Both the position numbers and the translations under genes were made by a program. DNA of 64,000 nucleotides from assembly GCA_016779985.1 (NCBI GenBank), contig JADHMP010000001.1, positions 124,001 to 188,000 of the forward strand, given 5' to 3'. Shown in pieces: positions 44,095-53,646 of this stretch. The notes beneath the pieces were generated by a model, which was not told the DNA's origin, ran no database searches, and saw only the letters and a program-made list of their open reading frames with translations. This DNA comes from JADHMP01 sp016779985. GTDB taxonomy: Bacteria; Bacteroidota; Bacteroidia; Flavobacteriales; Flavobacteriaceae. Each line of letters starts with the position of its first letter. Positions within the stretch are counted from its first letter, which is position 1.

Positions 44095-44130
44095 GGGAAG
44101 GCTTTTGAATTTTTTCAAAGGCCTTATCCC
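44095..44130 (+). promoter_or_regulatory. Hairpin in the rplL-rpoB intergenic region
   Basis: AAGGCTTTTGA (44098-44108) pairs with TCAAAGGCCTT (44115-44125) with one T-G pair and a loop of six T residues. The outer GGG/CCC (44095-44097, 44128-44130) extend it past a 2-base bulge. No T run follows. A partial attenuator or RNase III processing site between ribosomal-protein and polymerase genes is the likely role. Confidence 0.5.
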
Positions 44131-44177
44131 ATTTGTAGTTAGTAGCCCCAACAATTTTTTAATATAATTTAAGTTAA

Positions 44178-47100
44178 ATGGTCAAAGAAAAAAGTTTACG
44201 AACCAATTTCGCAGGTGCACAAAACACCCCTCCTTATCCTGACTTTTTGGATATTCAAATCAAATCTTTTCAGGATTTTTTCCAATTAGAAACGAAAACT
44301 GACGAAAGGGCTGTTGAAGGTCTATTTAACACCTTCAAAGAAAACTTTCCAATAACTGACACTCGAAACCAATTCGTGCTTGAGTTTTTGGATTATTTTG
44401 TAGATCCTCCTCGTTATTCAATTCAAGAATGTATTGAAAGAGGGCTGACCTATTCTGTGCCTTTAAAAGCCCGCCTTAAATTATATTGTACTGATCCAGA
44501 ACACGAAGATTTTGAAACTATTGTCCAAGATGTGTTTCTCGGAACAATTCCTTACATGACCCCAAGTGGAACATTTGTAATTAATGGGGCGGAACGAATC
44601 GTTGTTTCACAACTTCACAGGTCTCCGGGCGTGTTTTTCGGACAATCTTTCCACGCTAATGGGACCAAATTATATTCAGCACGTGTTATCCCTTTTAAAG
44701 GATCATGGATTGAATTTGCTACTGACATTAATAGTGTTATGTATGCATACATTGATCGAAAGAAAAAATTACCTGTGACTACTCTTTTTAGAGCTATTGG
44801 CTATGAACACGATCGTGATATTTTGGAGATCTTTGATTTAGCAGAAGAAATTAAGGTCAATAAAACGAGTTTAAAAAAAGTTCTTGGAAGAAAATTAGCT
44901 GCCCGGGTTCTTAAAACGTGGCATGAAGATTTTGTAGATGAAGACACAGGAGAGGTTATTTCCATAGAGCGAAATGAAATTTTAATCGATCGTGATACTG
45001 TATTAGAAGCAGATCATATAGAAGAAATAATTGAAGCTGGTGTTAAGACGATCTTATTGCATAAAATTGACGCCCATATGTCTGATTATGCCATCATTTA
45101 TAACACCCTTCAGAAAGATCCAACAAATTCAGAAAAAGAAGCTGTAGAACACATTTATCGTCAACTTCGAAATGCTGAACCACCAGATGAGGATACGGCA
45201 AGAGGGATCATTGATAAACTCTTTTTCTCAGATCAACGTTATAATTTGGGAGAAGTTGGTCGGTATAGAATGAATAAAAAGTTGGGCTTGGATGTCGAAA
45301 TGGACAAACAGGTTTTAACTAAATTAGATATTATAACTATTGTCAAATATCTTATTGAATTGATTAATTCTAAAGCAGAGATAGATGACATTGACCATCT
45401 TTCCAATAGAAGAGTTAGGACTGTTGGCGAGCAACTTTCATCACAATTTGGAGTAGGGCTCGCTCGAATGGCCAGAACCATTCGAGAGCGTATGAATGTG
45501 CGTGACAATGAAGTGTTTACACCTATTGATTTGATCAATGCTAAAACATTGTCTTCTGTTATCAATACATTTTTTGGCACTAATCAATTGTCTCAGTTTA
45601 TGGACCAGACCAATCCATTAGCTGAAATAACACACAAAAGGAGATTGTCTGCCTTAGGTCCTGGAGGTCTTTCACGCGAAAGAGCCGGTTTTGAAGTGCG
45701 AGATGTGCATTATACCCATTATGGGCGTTTATGTCCTATTGAAACACCAGAAGGTCCAAATATTGGATTAATATCTTCCTTAGGGGTGTATGCAAAAGTT
45801 AATAATTTAGGTTTTATTGAAACACCTTATCGCAAAGTTGATAAGGGAGTAATAAATCTAAAAGAAACCATTTATTTGAGTGCTGAGGAAGAAGAAGATA
45901 AACTCATTGCTCAGGCCAATATCGAGTACGATAAGGGAGGAAAAATTAAAAGTGAACGTGTTATTGCTCGTGACCAAGCAGATTTCCCAGTGGTTACACC
46001 AGATCAAATAAACTATACCGACGTAGCACCAAACCAAATTGCTTCGATATCGGCCTCTTTAATTCCATTCTTAGAACATGACGATGCAAACCGTGCTTTG
46101 ATGGGCTCAAATATGATGCGCCAAGCGGTTCCTTTGATGCGTCCAGAATCACCCATAGTAGGTACTGGTTTGGAACAACAAGTAGCCTCTGATTCTAGAG
46201 TATTGATTAATGCAGAAGGAGAGGGTTTAGTAGAGTATGTTGATGCTAACAAGATTGTGATCAAATATGATTTTTCTGAAGAAGAGGAATTAGTCACTTT
46301 TGATGGTGATTTAAAAACCTATGAATTAATAAAATTTAGAAAAACCAATCAGGGGACGTGTATCAACCTAAAGCCTATTGTAAAAAAAGGAGATCGTGTT
46401 AAAAAAGGTCAAGTTTTATCACAGGGTTATGCCACAGAAAATGGAGAACTAGCCCTAGGAAGAAATATGAAAGTGGCCTTTATGCCATGGAAAGGCTATA
46501 ATTTTGAGGATGCAATTGTTATCTCTGAAAAAGTAGTGCGAGAAGACATCTTCACTTCTGTACACATTGATGAATATTCTCTTGATGTTAGAGATACCAA
46601 GTTAGGAACTGAAGAATTAACAGACGATATTCCAAATGTAAGTGAAGAAGCTACAAAAGATCTAGATGAAAATGGAATGATCCGAATAGGAGCAGAAGTA
46701 CATCCAGGAGACATTCTTATTGGAAAGATTACTCCAAAGGGTGAGTCAGATCCTACTCCTGAAGAAAAGCTCCTTCGAGCTATTTTTGGCGACAAAGCAG
46801 GAGATGTAAAAGACGCTTCATTAAAAGCAGCGCCTTCACTCAGAGGAGTTGTTATTGACAAAAAATTATTTGTACGTTCATTAAAAGACAAGCGTAAACG
46901 CAACCAAGATAAAGATGAGTTAGAAGCTCTAGATGTAGCTTATGACAAAAAGTTTGATGATCTAAAAGGGATTCTAGTTGAAAAGTTATTTGCTCTAGCG
47001 AATGGAAAAACTTCTCAAGGTGTCAGTAATGATCTTGGTGAAGAGGTGCTTCCAAAAGGAAAAAAATTCACTTTAAAAATGCTTTCCTCTGTGGATGATT

Positions 47101-47987
47101 ATACTCATTTGACAAAAGGGACATGGACAACTTCTGATTATACAAATGCACTAATTGCAGATTTACTTCACAATTATAAAATCAAAGAAAACGACCTACA
47201 AGGTGCACTTCGCAGAGAAAAATTTACAATAAGTGTTGGTGATGAATTACCAGCAGGGATTAAAAAGTTGGCCAAAGTATATATCGCTAAAAAACGAAAA
47301 CTTAAGGTTGGAGACAAAATGGCGGGACGTCATGGAAATAAAGGTATCGTTGCCCGAATTGTTAGGGAAGAAGAAATGCCTTTTTTAGAAGATGGAACAC
47401 CCGTTGATATTGTATTAAATCCGTTAGGAGTTCCTTCAAGAATGAATATTGGTCAGATTTATGAGACCGTTTTAGGATGGGCAGGATTGAAATTAGGAGA
47501 AAAATATGCTACTCCAATTTTTGATGGAGCTACAATTGAAGAAATCAATGAGTTGACTGAAAAAGCAGGAGTGCCTCAATATGGACACACTTACCTCTAT
47601 GATGGAGGAACGGGAGAACGTTTTGATCAACCGGCCACTGTTGGTGTGATTTATATGTTGAAACTGGGTCATATGGTAGACGATAAAATGCATTCGCGTT
47701 CTATAGGACCCTATTCTCTGATTACTCAACAACCCTTGGGTGGAAAAGCCCAATTTGGTGGACAACGATTTGGTGAGATGGAAGTGTGGGCACTTGAAGC
47801 TTATGGAGCTTCTAGCACCCTTCAAGAAATTTTAACAGTCAAATCAGACGATGTGATAGGAAGAGCAAAGACGTATGAGTCTATTGTTAAAGGTGATACT
47901 CTCCCAGAACCAGGACTGCCAGAATCTTTCAATGTGTTAATGCACGAATTGAAAGGATTAGGATTAGACATTCGTCTAGAGGAATAA
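44178..47987 (+). CDS. rpoB: RNA polymerase subunit beta
   Basis: 1269 residues, normal for Bacteroidota. The rifampicin region reads FFGTNQLSQFMDQTNPLAEITHKRRLSALGPGGLSRERAGFEVRDVH, seen as SQFMDQTNPLAE and HKRRLSALGPGGL, and matches the sensitive form at the commonly mutated positions I can see. Further signatures are ETPEGPNIGLI, GYNFEDAIV, KMAGRHGNKG and the C-terminal GGKAQFGGQRFGEMEVWALEAYGA, seen as GQRFGEMEVWALEAYGA. Confidence 0.98.
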   Translation: MVKEKSLRTNFAGAQNTPPYPDFLDIQIKSFQDFFQLETKTDERAVEGLFNTFKENFPITDTRNQFVLEFLDYFVDPPRYSIQECIERGLTYSVPLKARLKLYCTDPEHEDFETIVQDVFLGTIPYMTPSGTFVINGAERIVVSQLHRSPGVFFGQSFHANGTKLYSARVIPFKGSWIEFATDINSVMYAYIDRKKKLPVTTLFRAIGYEHDRDILEIFDLAEEIKVNKTSLKKVLGRKLAARVLKTWHEDFVDEDTGEVISIERNEILIDRDTVLEADHIEEIIEAGVKTILLHKIDAHMSDYAIIYNTLQKDPTNSEKEAVEHIYRQLRNAEPPDEDTARGIIDKLFFSDQRYNLGEVGRYRMNKKLGLDVEMDKQVLTKLDIITIVKYLIELINSKAEIDDIDHLSNRRVRTVGEQLSSQFGVGLARMARTIRERMNVRDNEVFTPIDLINAKTLSSVINTFFGTNQLSQFMDQTNPLAEITHKRRLSALGPGGLSRERAGFEVRDVHYTHYGRLCPIETPEGPNIGLISSLGVYAKVNNLGFIETPYRKVDKGVINLKETIYLSAEEEEDKLIAQANIEYDKGGKIKSERVIARDQADFPVVTPDQINYTDVAPNQIASISASLIPFLEHDDANRALMGSNMMRQAVPLMRPESPIVGTGLEQQVASDSRVLINAEGEGLVEYVDANKIVIKYDFSEEEELVTFDGDLKTYELIKFRKTNQGTCINLKPIVKKGDRVKKGQVLSQGYATENGELALGRNMKVAFMPWKGYNFEDAIVISEKVVREDIFTSVHIDEYSLDVRDTKLGTEELTDDIPNVSEEATKDLDENGMIRIGAEVHPGDILIGKITPKGESDPTPEEKLLRAIFGDKAGDVKDASLKAAPSLRGVVIDKKLFVRSLKDKRKRNQDKDELEALDVAYDKKFDDLKGILVEKLFALANGKTSQGVSNDLGEEVLPKGKKFTLKMLSSVDDYTHLTKGTWTTSDYTNALIADLLHNYKIKENDLQGALRREKFTISVGDELPAGIKKLAKVYIAKKRKLKVGDKMAGRHGNKGIVARIVREEEMPFLEDGTPVDIVLNPLGVPSRMNIGQIYETVLGWAGLKLGEKYATPIFDGATIEEINELTEKAGVPQYGHTYLYDGGTGERFDQPATVGVIYMLKLGHMVDDKMHSRSIGPYSLITQQPLGGKAQFGGQRFGEMEVWALEAYGASSTLQEILTVKSDDVIGRAKTYESIVKGDTLPEPGLPESFNVLMHELKGLGLDIRLEE

Positions 47988-48011
47988 ATATTGATAAAGA
48001 ATTAGATAGCT

Positions 48012-51000
48012 ATGGCTCGAAACAACGAAATAATTACACAAAAAAAATTCAACAAAATATCAATAGGTTTAGCTTCTCCTGAAGTCATTCTTGGAAATTC
48101 AAGGGGTGAAGTGTTGAAACCTGAAACAATCAATTATAGAACTCACAAACCAGAGCGCGACGGTCTGTTTTGTGAAAGAATATTTGGACCTGTTAAAGAT
48201 TATGAATGTGCCTGCGGGAAATATAAGCGAATTCGATATAAAGGAATTGTATGTGACCGCTGTGGGGTAGAGGTGACAGAAAAAAAAGTAAGACGTGATC
48301 GAGTAGGACATATCAACCTTCTTGTTCCAGTGGCTCATATATGGTATTTTCGTTCGTTACCAAATAAATTAGGCTACCTTCTTGGCTTACCGTCTAAGAA
48401 ATTAGACATGATTATTTATTATGAACGGTATGTAGTTATACAGCCTGGAATTGCTAAAAATGCAGAAGGGGAACCATTGCAAAAGCTAGATTTCTTGACA
48501 GAAGAAGAATATCTAAATGTATATGGCGAACTCCCTGTTGAAAATCAATATCTAGAAGACAGTAATCCAGATAAATTTATTGCTAAGATGGGTGCAGAAT
48601 GCCTCATCGAGTTACTCTCTCGAATAGATCTACAAGAATTATCTTATCAATTGCGTCACAAAGCAAATAATGAAACGTCAAAACAACGCAAAACAGAGGC
48701 TTTAAAACGCTTACAAGTTGTTGAGGCTTTCAGGGAGGCAAATGAACGAGGCGAAAATTTACCTGAGTGGATGATCATGAAGGTTATTCCTGTTATACCT
48801 CCTGAATTAAGGCCTTTGGTGCCACTAGATGGTGGTCGTTTTGCCACTTCAGACTTAAATGATCTTTACAGAAGAGTTATCATTAGAAACAATCGATTAA
48901 AGAGATTAGTAGAAATTAAAGCTCCTGAGGTCATTCTTCGAAATGAGAAAAGGATGTTACAAGAGTCTGTTGATTCACTTTTTGATAATACTAGAAAGTC
49001 GTCTGCAGTAAAAACGGAATCCAATCGTCCATTAAAGTCTTTATCTGATTCTTTAAAAGGAAAGCAAGGGCGTTTCAGACAAAACCTCTTAGGAAAAAGA
49101 GTAGACTATTCTGCTCGATCAGTAATTGTGGTTGGTCCTGAGTTAAAACTTTTTGAGTGTGGTCTACCCAAAGGGATGGCTGCTGAGCTTTACAAGCCTT
49201 TTGTCATTAGAAAGCTAATTGAGCGAGGAATTGTTAAAACAGTGAAGTCAGCAAAAAATATTATTGATCGCAAAGAACCTGTTGTTTGGGATATTTTAGA
49301 AAACGTATTAAAAGGGCATCCAGTTCTTTTGAATCGAGCTCCCACATTGCATAGATTGGGAATTCAAGCTTTCCAACCTAAATTGATCGAAGGAAAAGCC
49401 ATTCAATTGCACCCCTTGGTCTGTACCGCCTTTAACGCTGATTTTGATGGTGACCAAATGGCAGTTCACCTTCCTTTAGGGCCTGAAGCCATTTTAGAAT
49501 CACAACTGTTGATGTTGGCTTCACACAACATTTTGAATCCAGCAAACGGGTCACCTATTACTGTGCCTTCTCAAGACATGGTATTGGGACTCTACTATAT
49601 GACAAAAGCAAGAAAATCAACCAAACAAAAACCCATCAAGGGAGAGGGTCTCACTTTCTACTCTGTAGAAGAAGTTCATATTGCTCATAATGAAAAGCGG
49701 GTTGATTTAAATGCAATTATCAAAATCAGAATTGATGAATTAGACGAGGCAGGAGAAAGCCAAAGTAAATTAATTGAAACGACTGTAGGAAGAGTTCTCT
49801 TTAACGAAGTAGTTCCTGCAAAGGCTGGCTTTTTCAATACTGTTTTAACTAAAAAGAGTCTACGAGAAATTATTGGTAAAATCTTGAGTGCTACTAGTGT
49901 TGCAGAAACTGCAGCTTTCTTAGACGAAATCAAAGACATGGGTTATGGCTTTGCTTTTAAAGGAGGTTTATCTTTTAGTCTTGGAGATATCATTATTCCA
50001 CCAGAAAAATTGACCATGATTGATGACGCTAATGGTCAAGTTGAAGGCATTATGTCTAATTATAATATGGGTCTCATTACAAACAATGAGCGTTATAATC
50101 AGGTTATTGACGTTTGGACATCTACCAATGCCAAACTCACTGAGTTGGCTATGAAAAGAATTAGTGAAGATCAGCAAGGATTCAATTCTGTGTTTATGAT
50201 GTTGGATTCTGGAGCTCGAGGATCTAAAGAGCAAATACGTCAGCTCACGGGAATGCGTGGTTTGATGGCCAAGCCAAAAAAATCTAATGTTGGAGGTGGA
50301 GAAATTATTGAAAATCCTATCCTTTCAAACTTTAAAGAAGGATTATCCATTTTAGAATATTTTATATCTACCCACGGTGCACGGAAAGGATTAGCAGATA
50401 CGGCATTAAAAACAGCAGATGCAGGTTATTTAACTCGTCGTTTACATGACGTTTCACAGGATGTTATAGTCAATCAATTAGATTGTGGTACTTTGCGTGG
50501 TGTAGAAGTAGAACCCCTTAAGAAAAATGATGAAATTGTTGAATCATTAGGGGAACGTATCCTTGGGCGTGTTGCACTACATGATGTAGTTGATCCCTCC
50601 ACGAATGAAGTGTTAGTGGGTGCAGGAGAACAAATTACAGCTGAAGTAGTAGCAACTATTGAAGAAACTCCCATTAGTTCTGTTGAAGTTCGATCACCGT
50701 TGACTTGTGAAGCCGCTAGAGGAATTTGTGCCAGATGTTATGGTAGAAACCTTGCTACAGGAAAAATGGTTCAAAAGGGAGAGGCCGTTGGAGTTATTGC
50801 CGCTCAATCTATTGGAGAACCAGGAACCCAGCTTACCCTTAGAACATTCCACGTGGGTGGTGTTGCTGGAAATATTTCTGAAGAAAATAGTATTATTGCC
50901 CGCTTTGATGGTATTGCAGAAATTGAAGACCTTAAGACGGTAAATGGATCTGACAGCGATGGCAATCCAGCTGAAATTGTTATTTCTAGAACATCAGAAT

Positions 51001-52319
51001 TAAAGTTGTTAGATGCAAAGACTAAAAATGTATTGAATACTCAAAATATTCCTTACGGCGCTATTCTTGCCATCAAGAATAAAGCTAAGGTGAAGAAAGG
51101 CGATCGTGTTTGTAGTTGGGATCCTTTCAATGGGGTAATTGTTTCTGAATTCTCCGGTAAAATAGTATATGAAAATATAGAGCAGGGATTGACTTTTCAA
51201 GTAGAAATTGATGAACAAACAGGATTCCAAGAAAAAGTAATTTCTGAATCAAGGAATAAAAAACTTATTCCAACCCTTTCCATTGTAGATAAAAAGGGAA
51301 CTACTTTACGTTCTTATAACCTTCCAGTAGGAGCACATTTGATTGTTAATGAAGGTGACAATATTCAGGAAGGCAAGATCTTAGTTAAAATTCCTCGAAA
51401 GTCTGCTAAGTCAGGAGATATTACGGGAGGTTTACCACGAGTAACAGAATTGTTTGAGGCTCGAAACCCATCCAATCCAGCAGTAGTTTCTGAAATTGAT
51501 GGTGTTGTTTCCTTTGGAAAAATCAAACGTGGAAATCGTGAAATCATAGTTGAGTCTAAATTTGGTGATATTAAGCGTTATTTAGTGAAGCTTTCTAATC
51601 AGATTTTGGTTCAAGAAAATGACTTTGTAAAAGCAGGAATGCCACTTTCTGATGGATCAATCACTCCTGCAGATATCTTATCTATTAAGGGACCCTCTGC
51701 GGTTCAACAATATTTGGTTAACGAAATTCAAGAAGTTTATCGCCTTCAAGGAGTAAAAATAAATGACAAGCACTTTGAAGTTGTTGTTCGTCAAATGATG
51801 CGTAAAGTTCGAATAAATGATCCAGGCGATTCTATTTTCTTGGAAAATCAATTGGTTTTCAAATACGATTTCATAAGAGAAAACGATGCACTTTATGGTA
51901 TGAAAGTAGTTGAAGAAGTTGGCGATTCTGAAAATCTTAAAGCAGGTCAGATCATCAGTTCTAGAGCTTTACGTGATGAAAATTCAATCTTAAAGCGTGA
52001 AGACAAAACATTGGTGATAGCAAGAGATGCAGCTCCTGCCACAGCAACTCCAGAGCTACAAGGAATTACAAGAGCTTCTTTACAAACTAAGTCCTTTATT
52101 TCAGCAGCGTCCTTCCAAGAAACAACTAAAGTACTCAACGAAGCAGCAGTAAACGGCAAAGTTGATACACTAGAAGGTTTAAAAGAAAATGTTATTGTAG
52201 GACATAAGATTCCAGCAGGAACAGGATTGAGAGATTATAATAATGTTATTGTAGGTTCAAAAGAGGAGTATAACAGTCTTTTAATAAATAAAGAAGAAGA
52301 AGAGGAAATCAGTTTCTAA
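48012..52319 (+). CDS. rpoC: RNA polymerase subunit beta'
   Basis: 1435 residues. The first zinc site reads CACGKYKRIRYKGIVCDRCGVEV (about 66-88, seen as CACGKY and CDRCGVEV). The catalytic magnesium loop is NADFDGDQMAVH. The second zinc site is CEAARGICARCYGRNL. The bridge helix and trigger loop regions (SIGEPGTQLTLRTFH) are intact. It lies 24 bases after rpoB and its stop overlaps the next gene as TAATG. Confidence 0.98.
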   Translation: MARNNEIITQKKFNKISIGLASPEVILGNSRGEVLKPETINYRTHKPERDGLFCERIFGPVKDYECACGKYKRIRYKGIVCDRCGVEVTEKKVRRDRVGHINLLVPVAHIWYFRSLPNKLGYLLGLPSKKLDMIIYYERYVVIQPGIAKNAEGEPLQKLDFLTEEEYLNVYGELPVENQYLEDSNPDKFIAKMGAECLIELLSRIDLQELSYQLRHKANNETSKQRKTEALKRLQVVEAFREANERGENLPEWMIMKVIPVIPPELRPLVPLDGGRFATSDLNDLYRRVIIRNNRLKRLVEIKAPEVILRNEKRMLQESVDSLFDNTRKSSAVKTESNRPLKSLSDSLKGKQGRFRQNLLGKRVDYSARSVIVVGPELKLFECGLPKGMAAELYKPFVIRKLIERGIVKTVKSAKNIIDRKEPVVWDILENVLKGHPVLLNRAPTLHRLGIQAFQPKLIEGKAIQLHPLVCTAFNADFDGDQMAVHLPLGPEAILESQLLMLASHNILNPANGSPITVPSQDMVLGLYYMTKARKSTKQKPIKGEGLTFYSVEEVHIAHNEKRVDLNAIIKIRIDELDEAGESQSKLIETTVGRVLFNEVVPAKAGFFNTVLTKKSLREIIGKILSATSVAETAAFLDEIKDMGYGFAFKGGLSFSLGDIIIPPEKLTMIDDANGQVEGIMSNYNMGLITNNERYNQVIDVWTSTNAKLTELAMKRISEDQQGFNSVFMMLDSGARGSKEQIRQLTGMRGLMAKPKKSNVGGGEIIENPILSNFKEGLSILEYFISTHGARKGLADTALKTADAGYLTRRLHDVSQDVIVNQLDCGTLRGVEVEPLKKNDEIVESLGERILGRVALHDVVDPSTNEVLVGAGEQITAEVVATIEETPISSVEVRSPLTCEAARGICARCYGRNLATGKMVQKGEAVGVIAAQSIGEPGTQLTLRTFHVGGVAGNISEENSIIARFDGIAEIEDLKTVNGSDSDGNPAEIVISRTSELKLLDAKTKNVLNTQNIPYGAILAIKNKAKVKKGDRVCSWDPFNGVIVSEFSGKIVYENIEQGLTFQVEIDEQTGFQEKVISESRNKKLIPTLSIVDKKGTTLRSYNLPVGAHLIVNEGDNIQEGKILVKIPRKSAKSGDITGGLPRVTELFEARNPSNPAVVSEIDGVVSFGKIKRGNREIIVESKFGDIKRYLVKLSNQILVQENDFVKAGMPLSDGSITPADILSIKGPSAVQQYLVNEIQEVYRLQGVKINDKHFEVVVRQMMRKVRINDPGDSIFLENQLVFKYDFIRENDALYGMKVVEEVGDSENLKAGQIISSRALRDENSILKREDKTLVIARDAAPATATPELQGITRASLQTKSFISAASFQETTKVLNEAAVNGKVDTLEGLKENVIVGHKIPAGTGLRDYNNVIVGSKEEYNSLLINKEEEEEISF

Positions 52320-52633
52320 TGAGTGAGCAAAAAGACCCTAATAAACAGCAACTCAATATTAGTATTGATGAGCAAACAGCTGAAGGATTTTATTCAAATT
52401 TGGCTATAATTAACCACTCTGCTTCTGAATTTATAGTTGATTATGTCACTGTGATGCCCGGAGCTCCTAAAGCCAGAGTTAAATCAAGGATTATATTAAC
52501 TCCTGAACATGCCAAGCGTTTTCATAAAGCTTTAGGAGAAAACATCCAACGTTTTGAAAAAGCGCATGGCGAAGTTGAAACAAATGACCCACCGCCCATT
52601 CCACTAAATTTTGGTCCTGCTGGTGAAGCTTAA
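52319..52633 (+). CDS. DUF3467 family protein
   Basis: 104 residues. ISIDEQTAEGFYSNLAIINHSASEFIVDYVTVMPGAPKARVKSRIILTPEHAKRF is the DUF3467 core, seen as AEGFYSNLAIINHS and PKARVKSRIILTP. The family is often found downstream of rpoC in Bacteroidota; function is unknown. Its ATG shares one base with the rpoC stop (TAATG), so translation is coupled and the protein may be made in step with RNA polymerase. Confidence 0.88.
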   Translation: MSEQKDPNKQQLNISIDEQTAEGFYSNLAIINHSASEFIVDYVTVMPGAPKARVKSRIILTPEHAKRFHKALGENIQRFEKAHGEVETNDPPPIPLNFGPAGEA

Positions 52634-52637
52634 AAAT

Positions 52638-52665
52638 AAAAACCCTCATTTTTGAGGGTTTTTTT
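52638..52665 (+). terminator. Intrinsic terminator of the rpoBC operon
   Basis: AAACCCTCA (52640-52648) pairs with TGAGGGTTT (52653-52661) around a TTTT loop, followed by more T residues. It stands five bases after the DUF3467 stop. Confidence 0.88.
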
Positions 52666-52682
52666 CTTCTACACTTTTTCAT

Positions 52683-52919
52683 TTAATCTTCCAGAAGTGT
52701 ATTAAATATTTTTTCCTTTTCTTTCATCCATTGCTCCATAGCATGAGATGACTGCATGAGTTCTTTCATTTTATGCATAGCTTCTTGATGAGCTTGATCT
52801 CCTTTTTGAATCATTTCTAGTGCATGTTTTCTGCTGAGAGCAGCCATATCATTAAAATTCTCTGCTTGAATTTTAAAATGGCAGGCACCTCCTAGTTGTT
52901 TACAAGTCATTGTTTTCAT
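52683..52919 (-). CDS. DUF1059 family small protein
   Basis: 78 residues beginning MKTMTCKQLGGACHFKIQAE, with two cysteines (residues 6 and 13) and a helical, charged remainder (MAALSRKHALEMIQKGDQAHQEAMHKM, seen as QKGDQAHQEAM). The pattern matches DUF1059. Function is unknown. It stands alone, convergent to the rpoBC operon. Confidence 0.75.
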   Translation of the reverse strand: MKTMTCKQLGGACHFKIQAENFNDMAALSRKHALEMIQKGDQAHQEAMHKMKELMQSSHAMEQWMKEKEKIFNTLLED

Positions 52920-53025
52920 AATTGTAAATATTGAAAAATTATAAAATGGATTTGCTTATCAAAAATTCTTAAAAAGTGAATAGATTTTGTCTTGTGCAGA
53001 ACAATTAAAATCAATCTTAAAAAAT

Positions 53026-53430
53026 CTATTTTTTAACTAGCTTGAGCAAACAGTTAGAGTCAAAACTTGTGTTAAGATTTATTAATAGATTTTCACCTTC
53101 ACTATTTCCTGTGCCTGATGCTATTGAAATTGTTTCTCCACTTGGTGATATGAACTCATCAGAGGCCAAAATAATGAAAGAACAATCATCTTTAACTCGT
53201 GCACTTATCGTTCCATTAAATGAAAAATTTTTTAAGAATATATCCATTTGATCACTTAGAATATCCCTGCCAATAAAAACTTCCCAAATTTCATTTCGGT
53301 TATCACATTCTAAAATAGCAGTATAATCTCCTTCATATTCAATTACACATTTTAGATGATCTGGTTTTTTACATCCCAAAAAAAATAACACTACTATTAA
53401 TGTCGTAAAAATAATTTTCAATTCTTTCAT
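53026..53430 (-). CDS. Unknown putative lipoprotein
   Basis: 134 residues. The N-terminus is a hydrophobic lipoprotein signal ending VLFFLGCKKPDH (acylated Cys about 20). The mature part is beta-rich with further cysteines (about 28, 42, 82 and 127) that may form disulfides. No family is recognised. It is flanked by about 100 and 215 bases of non-coding DNA. Confidence 0.65.
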   Translation of the reverse strand: MKELKIIFTTLIVVLFFLGCKKPDHLKCVIEYEGDYTAILECDNRNEIWEVFIGRDILSDQMDIFLKNFSFNGTISARVKDDCSFIILASDEFISPSGETISIASGTGNSEGENLLINLNTSFDSNCLLKLVKK

Positions 53431-53488
53431 ATCATTATCCCTTAGCTTATAGAAAGTAGTAACAATCTTCTAAAAGGTAGATCATTTA

Positions 53489-53578
53489 ATGAAAAACCCA
53501 AGTTATAAAGAACTATCGAATCCTTCTTATTTCATGGGGAGAAATTGTAAAAGCCTTTTTTCCAACCCTCTTTTCTAA
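53489..53578 (+). CDS. Possible 29-residue small protein
   Basis: An ATG at 53489, preceded by AAAGGTAG, opens a 29-codon frame (MKNPSYKELSNPSYFMGRNC and nine more residues). It ends just inside a hairpin that looks like a plus-strand terminator. With no plus-strand gene for 850 bases upstream, the pair suggests a short independent transcript, either a small protein or an sRNA. Coding evidence is weak. Confidence 0.25.
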   Translation: MKNPSYKELSNPSYFMGRNCKSLFSNPLF

Positions 53579-53600
53579 GTTGTTTGAGGGTATTTTTTTT
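53565..53600 (+). terminator. Terminator-like hairpin without an obvious upstream gene
   Basis: ACCCTC (53565-53570) pairs with GAGGGT (53586-53591), then A and eight T residues. The T run is on the plus strand only, so it does not serve the minus-strand aldehyde dehydrogenase gene that ends at 53647. Confidence 0.5.
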
Positions 53601-53646
53601 AACTATATTAATTTTAAAATAATCAATACCTATTGTGGATCCTAGA

